The notes under the pieces are model-generated. The model was not told the DNA's origin. It saw nothing but the letters and a program-made list of their open reading frames with translations, and searched no databases. DNA of 64,000 nt from Dichotomocladium elegans (lineage: Eukaryota > Mucoromycota > Mucoromycetes > Mucorales > Lichtheimiaceae): NCBI GenBank assembly GCA_025716815.1, contig JAIXMN010000008.1:1054001-1118000 (forward strand), in the 5' to 3' direction. Positions 12,144 through 23,800 of the stretch are shown here, piece after piece. How positions within the stretch are numbered: the first letter of the stretch is position 1; the number at the start of each line of letters is the position of its first letter. Made by a program: the position numbers and the translations under genes.

Positions 12144-12326
12144 TTTACAACAGCCATGACAAACGTATTCGCCTTCCCTCTTTTTCTTTAGAAAAAAAAA
12201 ACATGAATAGAGCAATGTAGAATCCATTGATGAACTGATCTGTCTAAATTTCGCACGAGCTCTAACGACTTTGTTACTTCAAATACAGGCTAATAAATAA
12301 CCAAGTGCATTGATCAAAGGACGTTG

Positions 12327-15300
12327 CTAGTGCCGGAGAGTTCCAAGTACAAGCGCCAACAGGGCCATCCTGACATAGAGACCATATCGGACCTCTCTGA
12401 AATATGCGGCGCGCTGGTCAAAGTCGACCTCGGGAACGATCTCGTTTACACGCGGCAGGGGGTGCATGATGATCATGTGCGACTTCGCCTTACTGAGCAT
12501 ATCATTGTTGAGGATAAATGCATCCTTCACATCATCGTACTCTGCATCGCACGAGAAACGTTCCTTTTGTACACGCGTCATGTACAAGACGTCTGTCTCA
12601 CCAATCACATCTTCCAGGGACCGGTACCTGTTCTGCTGTACGCCGGCTGCCTTGACAACATCTATCACGTCCTGTGGCATCGACAGAGATTCTGGCGACA
12701 CGTAGTTGATCGTGACATGATAATAGGCGAGGACCTTTACAAGACTATGGACTGTACGTCCGTTCTTGAGATCGCCGACAAGGGTGATGGTCAGTCCATT
12801 CACCGTGCCGAATTCCTCCCGAATAGTGAACACATCAAGGTATGCCTGTGTGGGATGCTCATCAACACCATCGCCCGCATTGATGATCGGCACCTTGCTG
12901 TATTTTGAGGCCAGCTCTGCCGACCCTGGCTGAGGATGGCGTAGGATGATGACATCGCCATAGCAGCCCAGCGTGCGGACAGTATCGGCAAGCGATTCTC
13001 CCATCTGGACAGAAGAGCTCGTAGCACTCACAGTAACAACCTGGCCACCAAGGCGCATCATGGCTGCCTCAAACGATAAACTGGTACGCGTTGATGGTTC
13101 AAAGAACATGGTCGTCAACACACGACCGTGCAAGATATTAATACTACCGTAGCGCTCTACCAAATTTCTCATCTCGTGCGCTACATCAAAGAGCAGGTGG
13201 AGGTCATCCCGGTCAAACTGAGCCGATCGCAGAATATGCTTGCGGTAGAAAGGCGAGCGACTGAGTACCCGCGCGAGGCTTGCAGGAACTTCGTAAGATG
13301 GCGGCCGTAATGTAATCAAACTCTGGTCTGTCGCACCTTCGCGGGCCGATCCCTCACTCGGCGCGTGCTCAGCTTTGCTTAGAAGAGCACCTGAGGAAGG
13401 CTTGGTGACAGCGGCTCCGGCCGCTGCCGACGGCGTTTTGTCCATACCAGCAGCGGTTACCGAAGTCTGACTGAGCGACGACACATCGCTGCCATAGACA
13501 CCGGGAGATACGAGGCAAGCGCCGTCCATGTACAACGTCTCGTCTTCCATCGCGACACGATGGACTGCTCCGCGGGCTGTGCATTTATTGAGTGGCGACC
13601 ATTGGGTTGACTGGAACGTGAAATGACGATCCAGCTCCACCTCGACCGACGCCTCGGGCTGTTTGAGTAACCCAAAAATCAGACGAGGGTTTTGGATCAA
13701 CCGCAGCCGGATGTCTTCTAGATGCAAGCGACCTTGCGAAACTGCATTGAGGAGCAAAGGAAGTGCTTCTGGAATCCCTGCCGAATCGCTGACACAATAT
13801 CCCATCTCGGCAGCCAGTTTGCGCGGTGTGCCGCCAATGGAGAAGCAATCAATGGTTTCCAAATGGGCCCAAATCGCATCTTGATCTTTCCTGCTGGGGA
13901 GCAGCTCGGTGTTGTTATATTGTTCTGAAGCGAGGAAGAGCGCATAGATCGAGACATCGCATGTAACGCTCAGACCCTTTCTCTTGGTCATCCCAATCAA
14001 AATCAGATCATCTTTATGCATCACGTTCGTCACATGGACTCTGCGATTGTGAATCGAAGCTAGCAATAATGTCGATGCAAGGGTGGGCCCTTGTGCCTCC
14101 ACAACAATCAGATTCGGCCAGGTTGAGAGCACGGTGTCTGTCATGGACAAATCACCATCGCACCTGAGGAATGCAGCAGCAGCAGCAGAAGCCATGCTAC
14201 TGAGTTGTGAAATGTTCGATTTTGTCACGACGATATTCACGAGGTAGTCAGCGTAAGAAGATTTGCGCGCGGCGGAAGCAGCCGCTTCAAGAGTTCCAAG
14301 ATCCTTGACATCTTCCGCAAAAGCGGAAACAGTCGTGAAACCTGAGGACATAGACGCCTTGGAAACTTCACCAAGGTGGGCGCTCTTCGTCAGGAAAGCA
14401 GCGATATTAAAGAGGCCAGGGAGCACTGCAATGGTGGCGCTCGTCTTATAATCGACGCCGGACACTTGGAAGCCATCATGGTAGCGTGCAAGAGCCTCAA
14501 TGAATACTTTTGCGCATTTGACATTCGTTAAGAGTGGGACAGAATAATCCACCGCCATCCGACGTGACAAGTAGCCCTTGGACATGTACGACGCCGGGCG
14601 GCGATAGCGATTACGCGATGGCAGGTTGATATACAAGTCAATGAGATTGTTGGCCAAGTGCTGCTGGAGAGAATACTCAGCCTTGAGTTTATCCTCTGCA
14701 TCGCCTTCGAGGATCTCCACGTGCTTCACCGGGATACCATGCTCAGAAATAAAATCAGCTGTGCCAGTCGTAGCAAGTATCTTATAACCGAGCTCATGGA
14801 GTTTGCGAACGCTTGGCAAGAGTTCTTGTTTCTCTTTGTAAGATCCAATCGAGAACAATATGTTTTTCTTGGGAAGCGTGAAGCCAGTCGCTAGCAGAGC
14901 TTTGAGATAGGCTGCATATTTGTCTTTTCCAAAACATGCCACTTCACCAGTAGACGCCATCTCTACACCCAGGACCGGGTCAGCGCCAGACAATCGGCTA
15001 AACGAAAACTGAGGGACTTTGACGCCAACATAATCCTTGGGGATGTTCACTTTAGGATACGACTCGACAGGGAGGCCCAGCATGGCATTGGTTGCCATCT
15101 CCACGAGATCAACACCCAAGACTTTGGAAACGAAGGGGAAGGATCGCGCAGCGCGCACATTGCACTCGATCACCTTGATTTCGTTATTCTTGGCTATGAA
15201 CTGGATATTGAACGGACCGGTGACGTTCAGCGCTCGCCCGATCTTGGCTGTGGCGTCCTCTATCTTCTGCACCGTCTCTGGATCGAGGTCCTGAGGAGGC

Positions 15301-18300
15301 TGAACTAAGGTAGCATCACCAGAATGGACTCCAGCATTTTCGACGTGCTCAGAGATAACATGCATAATCATCTTGCCATCCAAAGCCACGGCGTCCATCT
15401 CGATCTCTTTAGCTTCCTCAATGTACTTTGAAATAACCACCGGGTGGTCTCGGGAAACCGCAGCTGCTTCCTTGAGGTAAACTGCTAAATCGTCGTTGGA
15501 GAATACCACGTTCATCGCAGCACCTGAGAGAACATAGGACGGCCGAACGAGTACAGGATAACCGACCTTATCACAAAAAGCGCTAGCTTCGTCGTAACTA
15601 GTCAGCTCTTTCCAAAGAGGCTGGTCGACGCCGATGCGGTCACACATGCGCGAGAACTTGTATCGATTCTCGGCGTTATCGATCATTTCGGGTGAAGTAC
15701 CGAGTACTTTGACATTCTGGCGGTACAAGGGCAAGGCAATGTTGTTCGGCGTCTGACCACCCATGGACATGATCACCCCAGTTGAGCGCTCAGCCTCGTA
15801 AATATCGAGCACGCGTTCCATGTTGATGTTCTCAAAGTAGAGTCGATCTGCTTCATCATAGTCTGTTGATACCGTCTCTGGGTTATAATTGACCATCACG
15901 GTCTTGATCCCCTGTTTACGCAGCGTTCGTATTGCCCGAACAGCGCACCAATCAAACTCTACAGACGACCCAATACGGTATACGCCTGAGCCAAGAACCA
16001 TGATGCCATTGTCCTCAAACGGTACGTCGTGTTCAACAGCATTGTAGGTCATGTAAAGATAATTTGTAAAGGCAGGGAATTCAGCCGCAACTATACATCG
16101 ACAACGTAAGCTACGGGAGAAAAGCCTCTTCCCTATGGAATCATATGAAAACGTTTACCTGTATCGATCTGTTTGACGAATGGCGTGATTCCATGTTCAG
16201 TACGGAGACGACGGACAGCCAGTTCATTGCTGTTAATTCGGTTGGCAATTTCGCGATCTGAAAATCCGAGCTGTTTTGCTGACCGAAGAAGGTTGCCTGG
16301 TATAGTAGCATTAGTGAAACCTTCAAGTCTCTTGCTGAGGTTATTGATGCCCATGAGTCTGTTCAAGAACCACTTGTCGATTTTGGTAAGTTCCCAAATA
16401 CGGTCTACACTATAGCCACAGGCCATAGCATTCGCAATAGCGAAAAGACGCTGATCCGATGGATTGCGAAGTTCGTCGTCGAGATGATCATTGTCGATCG
16501 TATCGCTCTGGTTCTATAATACAAACCGTTACACCTGTTTCTAATCTTTATGCGAATACAATGTTTCCCTTGCACATAACACGTACAGGACAAAAACCAG
16601 TAAAATTGTAATCGACTGCGCGGATAGCTTCCTGCATTGTCTCTTCAAATGTCCTCCCAATCGCCATGACTTCGCCTACTGACTTCATGGAGGAGCTAAG
16701 TGCCGTGCTGACTCGCGAGAATTTTTTCAAGTCCCAACGAGGTATCTTGACGACCACGTAATCCAGTGAAGGCTCGAAACAAGCGCAGGTCTCCTTGGTC
16801 ACGCTGTTCGATATTTCGTTGAGCGGGATACCCAGGCCCAGCTTGGCTGCCACGAAAGCCAACGGATAACCAGTGGCTTTTGATGCCAAGGCAGATGAGC
16901 GCGAGAGGCGGGCATTGACCTCTATAATGCAATATTCTTTGGAGAACGGATTCAGCGCATATTGAATATTACACTCGCCCACAACTCCGAGGTGTCGAAT
17001 CACATTCACTGCGGTTGTGCGGAGCATATGGTAATCTTCGTCCGAGAGGGTTTGCGAAGGTGCAACCACAATCGAGTCGCCCGTGTGGATTCCGAGCGGA
17101 TCGAAATTCTCCATGTTGCAGACTGTGATGCAGTTGTCTTGACAGTCGCGGACAACCTCATATTCGATTTCCTTCCATCCTTTCATTGACTTTTCAATCA
17201 GGACCTGAGGCGAGATGGCAAATGCTTTATGGCATAACTGAATAAGCTCCTCTTCGTTTTCGGCAAAACCTGAGCCTAGACCACCAAGTGCATAAGCTGC
17301 ACGGCAGATGACGGGATATCCGATCCTTTTGGCCGCCGCAAGCGCCTCATCATGGTTAACAGCAGAGGACGATTGGGCGCATTTTTCGTTAATCTCGTAG
17401 AGGGCCTGGGCGAACAAGTCACGATCTTCAGTGGTGATGATGGTGTCGATTTGGGTGCCAAGCACTTTCACCCCGAGCCCCTCAAACTCGTCCTTCAGCT
17501 TTACGCCGACATTGAGCGCTGTCTGACCGCCGAAGGTGCAGTAGATACCATCCGGTCGCTCAAACTGGATCACCTTGCGTACAAACTCTGGTGTCACCGG
17601 CAAGAAATAGACTTTGTCCGCGAGACCTTTGGACGTCTGGATGGTGGCAATATTGGGATTGATGAGGACAGTGTTGATCCCCTCTTCTTTAAGCGCCTTG
17701 ATGGCTTGTGATCCCGAATAATCAAATTCGCCGGCCTGGCCAATCGATAGACCTCCCGAACCGAGGATAAGCACCTTGCTGACGTGCACGCGCGGGTTCT
17801 TTTTAATATTTTCCTCCCTGGTACCTCCAGGAAACTGGATAGGGGACAATTTGCCGTCGTCCGAGAATTGCTTGACAGAATTGATGAAGACATCAAAGAG
17901 AAATTCGGTGTCACGAGGACCGGGTGTTGATTCGGGATGAAATTGGACAGAAAAAATGGGTAGAGTCTTATGGATAATCCCCTCGTTTGATCCATCGTTT
18001 GCGTTGATAAATAGTTCCATGAAATCTTCAGTCAAGGACGTAGCGTCGACAGCATAGCCATGGTTCTGTGATGTAATGTAACATCGACCGGAGATCATGT
18101 TGGTGCACGGGATATTCTGTCCACGGTTACCGTATTTCATCTTGAGAGTTTTTGCACCCGAGGCTAACGCCAGCAATTGATGACCCAAACAGATGCCAAA
18201 GATAGGTCGGTCTCCGCGCGCAATGACTGTTCTGAGATGGTGGAATGTTTTTTTTACCATGGTAGGATCACCTGGTCCGTTCGAGAGAAAGAGGCCATCA

Positions 18301-19309
18301 TAATCCATGTCGCTTGAAAAGTCATAGTCCCATGGAACCACCTTGAGTTCCACGCCGCGCTTCACAAAGCAGCGAATCTGATTGAATTTCATGCCTACAT
18401 CCACCGCCAGGATGCGCAATATCCGGCCAGTTCGAGTCTTTATGGCTGTCTTGAATGGGGGCGAGTAGATCTTGGGTTCCTTAGTGGAGACCTCCGCAAC
18501 CAAATTTCGCTTGTTGGGATCAACCCATTCCACATCCTGATAACTCAATATTTGGTGCGAATCATGTCCCTCCCTCGATGCTGATGAGAGGCCAAGTGCC
18601 TTGGCAGCCGAGTCAAAAATATCCATGCTTCTCTTTGGAAACAAGATCTTTGCGAGAAGAACGCCTTCCATCCGTATTTTCTTTGTCAACGCGCGGGTGT
18701 CGATACCATACAACGCCGGCACGTTATTTTCCTTGAGCCATTCCGATAGGGATGATGAGGCGAGATAGTGCGAATAGTCTGGGGCATAGTTGCCAACAAT
18801 GAGTCCTGCCACATGGATCTCATAGGACTCAAAATATCTTGGAACATCGTTGAGAAGCTCATCCATTACCGTGCGTGACGGTGCGCCATAGTTTCCGATG
18901 AGCGGAAACGTCAAGACGAGAATCTGCCCACGGTAAGACGGGTCTGTCAATGATTCAGGATAGCCGACCATGCCTGACAAGAAACGATGGTCAGCATTGT
19001 ATGCTATGTATCCGTCAGATATTCATTACCCGTTTGGAAGACGCACTCGCCCGAGATGCTGCCTTGCTCCGCGCCAAACGAGACACCTTGGAACGATGTC
19101 CCGTCTTGTAACGCCAGAGTACCGATGGTCACGTCCTTGTAATTCTCAATCGCAGTGACTGGAGCGTGCGGAGCATCGGTTGACGCCTGTAGAGATCCTT
19201 GCGAGGGAATTGCAGAGGCTTCTGGCGCCCGGATTGAGGAACGCTCGGCACTGGCGGAGGGAGCAGTGCTGCCTCCTGTAACAGGCGGTACAGGGATGCT
19301 GGATTCCAT
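12327..19309 (-). CDS. URA2: CPSase-ATCase multifunctional pyrimidine enzyme (CAD/Ura2 type)
   Basis: This protein catalyses the first two steps of de novo UMP synthesis: carbamoyl phosphate from glutamine, bicarbonate and ATP, then carbamoyl-aspartate. Exons are 19309-19030, 18973-16560, 16513-16159 and 16090-12327, giving 2270 residues (yeast Ura2 is about 2214). In order: glutamine amidotransferase with nucleophile Cys near residue 355 ([11 protein letters not shown]) and QFHPE; two ATP-grasp CPSase halves; an MGS-type allosteric region; a DHOase-like linker; and C-terminal ATCase with EPSTRTS, HPTQAY and HPLPR. The DHOase-like part reads [11 protein letters not shown], where active enzymes carry metal-binding His-x-His, so it should be inactive, as in other fungal Ura2 proteins. 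The start at 19309 (MESSIPVP) is preferred; an ATG at 19330 would add seven residues. UTP feedback is expected from the family, not seen here. Confidence 0.95.
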
Positions 19310-20363
19310 TCTTGTTGAATGATGGCTCAACTTGAGAGTTGGTTATGCAGATGAAGAGAGTTGGCGGTGGAAGAGAAAGGATGACAAGATGGAACACCTT
19401 CACTTAGAGCAAAGTGTGTAGTCAAAAGGGAAATGAAGGTATGTGGTATGGTCGAGTGCGGTAGGGGGTTGGGGCTAATTCCATGTAATCCTTGGAATAG
19501 TCTGATTTGCCATGTGTAACAAAGCGAAGCGCGGACCCTTGTCGATTTTAAAGAGGTCGAGCCCCTACCACCTTCCCTCTCTACCCATTGTGCATTCTGC
19601 AATGATCAATATACCTTTTTTGTGCGATGGTCCGAGCCATTTGCTTTGATGAGCGCAGTTGTATGAAATATATGGATTGCGTTCCTAATGAGGATTTGTA
19701 CTTCTTGAGACCGTTTCTTTTCAGAGAATACCTGCAATATCTACGTTCCAGAGACAAGTTATACGCTTGTTGCGACGCGATAAAATACAATATTCGGATG
19801 CAAAACAAGTGATTTTCAAGTGTTGTTATGTAGATGGACTTGACAATAGAAATAGAGACTGTTCACATATTGCCAAGGAAAAAAACATAAGATTGATGCT
19901 TCTGAGTGGTTGATCAGGGATACTCCTGTTTGTTCTGGAGCAACTTGCTGAGCAATTACCCCAGAAGTTTTGGCGTTCGTTAAGTATCCATCTGCTTACG
20001 GAGACCATTCGATTTCAGCGTGAATAAAAGGCGCATAAACTTGAAAAATAAGAAGGGGGAATGGGACAATGGACCCGATCGTAAGGCTGAGGCTATCTTC
20101 TACAGACATCCAGGTATCGTCATTGATCTCCTCCGATAATCGTGATGTGGATCTTGCTAGTAAGTTAGAGAGTGTGTGGAGTAAGGGTCTACTGTATATT
20201 CATGCTGTTGGGGCATTTTCTCAGCCGGGTTTCATCTTCTGGTTGCCCTCTTGCCAGAAGTTTAATTTTTGAGCAGTAGCGCCTCATAAGCCTCAGGTCT
20301 CGTTTTTTCTTTTCAGTCTGGGTCGTGTAGCTTCTCCTTGCACTTTTTTTTTATTTCCGTTTG
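19310..20363. promoter_or_regulatory. Divergent intergenic region between URA2-like and CCH1-like genes
   Basis: About 1.05 kb separates two divergently transcribed start codons, so both promoters must lie here. Short frames at 19327-19602 and 19581-19808 show no domain. A pyrimidine-rich run (20340-20360) lies directly before the CCH1 ATG. No specific transcription-factor site is convincing. Confidence 0.5.
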
Positions 20364-20819
20364 ATGTCGGATCCCGAGCCGGAAAGCGCTGCCCTCAATG
20401 ATGTTCCAACGCCAACACGAACAAAAACTTTCATGACGTTCCAACTCAAGGAACGTGAAACTCTCCCTTTGTCATTGTCCGCTCCCGGTTTCAGTTCACT
20501 ACACCGAGAAAGGGAGGACCCGAATCAGTCCACCCCTTTGCTTTCTCAATCACCCCTCGCGGCCACCTATGACGCTACAGCAGAAGGCCAGTCGCCTGCA
20601 GCAACAGCAGCACGCATAACAGCCGACCAGAGCTTACATACATCCACCTTTCCATTGGTTGCGGTCGGTCCGGGTTCTACTTTGGGCGATGGCAATGGTT
20701 TAGCAATGCCTCCTCGAAGAGACAGGTGGATGAGAGACTTGCGTATGCATGATGAGTTCCAGTATTTCCTACTTGAGCTATTAGAGAACACGTAAGAGAA
20801 AGCGACAAAGTGTTCGTGC

Positions 20820-20856
<37 letters not shown>

Positions 20857-23800
20857 CGCGTTTTATATTGTGTCTACAGGTATTTCCTCGGTCAACCTTC
20901 TTTTTGACGAAAAACGAGATATAGATGGACCGACAGGCTTTTCACGCTGCTCCTCCTCCTTCATGTAATCGTCCTTATGATTGTGGGCCGAGGAGCAGAT
21001 CCGTTTCCTGAGCCTCCGTGGCAATGGGGCCAGACATGGGACCAATATGTTATCCTTGGCATCTTCACTATCTACACGTAGGAGCACATGACCAGATATT
21101 ATGAATTATGCGCCGGAAGACTGACAGACCCACGCAACGTAGTGTCCATGTGCTAGCTCGGATTATCGTCTATGGTTTATTCCAAGCTCGCTTGGACGAA
21201 TCGCTTGCGTTTATGCGCCACAGCTGGAACCGCATTGATTTCATTGCAGTGATGTCGTACTGGGTGGATTTGGGGCTCACTTTGACCGGAGCAGCTATGC
21301 TCGAGCATAAAAGGACGACCTTGGTCTTCAAATCATTGTCAACGCTGATCCTTCTTCGGCTTCTGCTCATCACTCGGGGAAACCGTGTCATTTTGCAGAG
21401 TTTGAAAAGAGCCGGACCACTGCTAGTGACGGTGACATCTTTCGTTGTCTTTTTCTTTGTTCTTCTTGCGTAACGTGTGGTATTGGATCAGGTGTGGGTG
21501 ATGTTTTGTTCTTAAAAAAGGGAAAACCTGTGTGTCGAATGACACATAGAATTGTAGGAGTGCAATCGTTCAAGGGGTCTTATATGCGTCGCTGCGTCTG
21601 GCAAGGTGAACCGAAGGGATCCTTCTCTTTGATAATTATAGAGCACTAACATATATCAGATCCGTACGACCCCAGTAACATTCAAATATTGCAGCAATAT
21701 TGTGGATCTTATATCCAAAATGGGGTCAAGAGGCCATACCTGTTCCAGGATGGAACATCAGCACCATGGCCGCGGGGATTTGTATGCCAAGAAGGCCTGA
21801 TCTGCCGAGTAACATGTCAACCTGTACCCCGAGTTTCGATTGTTCACTGTATACTTACAAGGAGGAATGATGTTATAGGAAGTCGGAAACCCTTCCGGTG
21901 GAACCATAAACTTTGACAATATCTTTAACTCCATGCTACTTGTCATCATTACCGCAGGAAGTGAGTGCAACAAATATCGGTTATTGTGGGCTCGAGTCGT
22001 CGGGTATTGCCACAAACTAAGAAAAAATATACATGTAGGCCAGACATGGACTGAACCTATGTACGATATGATGGATGCTGAATATGGGGTGGCATGTCTG
22101 TACTTCATTGCCATCGTCATTGTTATGAATTTTTGGCTTATTAACCTTTTTGTGGCTGTAATCAACGAGACGTTTGCAAAAATCCGTCAAGACACTCACC
22201 ACTCCGCGTTCTCTGTATCGAAGCAAGTAAACAAAAGAAAAGCATGCTAGAGATCTCTCTTCTGACAGTCAATGTGGGTTCTTCATAGCCCGAATGCTTT
22301 GCTGACAGACTTGATCGATGGTTGGACGGCGAATCGACGAGGAAGGTCCCAAGCAAACATCCTAACCAATTTTTGCCGCGCAAGTCGCCCTTTCTGGATC
22401 GCGCTTGTAGCAGTCGATCTTCTGGTGATGGGATCGAAAACCAACGATATGACACCTCATCAGCTCCAGATAATCGGTAATAAACCTGATCGCGTACACA
22501 GAAGACGAGTGTTGCTTATGCATTATATGTTATCTCAAGATCGTGCCGAGAGTTGGTTCTCGATAGCGTTTATGCTCGAAATAGTCCTTCGGTTTGCAAG
22601 CTATTGCCCCATATGGAGAAATTTCTTCTCTTCTAAAGCCAACAGCGCGGATTTGATTATTGCGGTGATGACATGCATCATTCAAATCCCAGCGATTCAT
22701 GGAAATCACGCCTTATACGCATGGCTTACCGGATTCCAAGTGGTCCGCGCCTATCGGCTCGTCGTAGCAATTCCTCGGTTAAGGACGCTGAGTGTATGGT
22801 TTCAAAGTCATGAAAATTCCATTACTCATTGCGGTTTTTGTCTAATATAGTCACGGGTTCTTGGCAGCGTATGGGGTTTGCTGAACCTCGTATTTTTTAT
22901 TGCACTTTCTACATTGATCATAGCTATCATGGTAAGAGTAACTGCTGAATGATATTCACCCATGACACATAGTGACTATTACCATTTTAAAAAGGGATTT
23001 CAACTTCTCGAGGGCCAACTCAATGAAAGTGATAACGAGATGCGTTTCTTTTCAGTTTATAACTCATTTGTTGGATTAAATCAGGTAAACGCTTTAAACT
23101 TAATATTGTCTATGGAACTTACTCTTGGTATTATTACTTTCCGTTATGCAGCTCTTCTCCGGTGAGGACTGGACGACAGTTCTTTATGACGCCATGGAAG
23201 CAGGTGTGCCAACAAGAACATCGACGGTAAACGCTCTTTACTTGGTCTTATGGTTCTTATCATCAAATTGTAAGTATTATACTAAATCTTCCTTGTTCCA
23301 TTGTGATGTTAATTAAAGACAATAGTTGTCATGGTTAATATGTTTATTGCTGTCCTCATGGAAAACTTTGAAACTGCCGAGGAAGAAAAGCGCATGCTCC
23401 AGGTCCAGCAATACTTTGCCCAGAATCAGCAAGCCGTGAAGCGCGATCCGGTGATCAGCAGTTGGAACATATATCGATATTTTCGGCCTCACCCAAAACC
23501 GGTCAGTATTCATAATATACCGCATGGGCTGATTTTACCGGCCACAACGACAGCAGTGAGCGAATTCATGCATGGCGATATTTCAATTTCAGGAGAGGTA
23601 TGTGCATTTCTGTGCTCCAAAGATCATTGTTCATATCTACAACGCGAATCTAGCGTGAGCTCGCTATAGCAGGACCGTCTACCTTACCCGGGAAAATCAG
23701 CGCCGGATCTAATCGGTTTACACGTTTCTTCAAAGACATTTTTCCAACAAGCAAGACTGCTCCTTTGAATATCGCAAGAAAAAGCATGCCCGTCGATGCT

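Noticed and set aside
1..12300. Telomere or subtelomere
   Set aside because: The left side is transposon-rich, but no telomeric repeat array or RecQ-type subtelomeric helicase is seen; the helicase is Pif1/Helitron type.
12324..12908. 194-codon plus-strand open frame
   Set aside because: It lies exactly antisense to the ATCase domain of the CPSase-ATCase gene, has no domain, and is explained by codon bias of the real gene.
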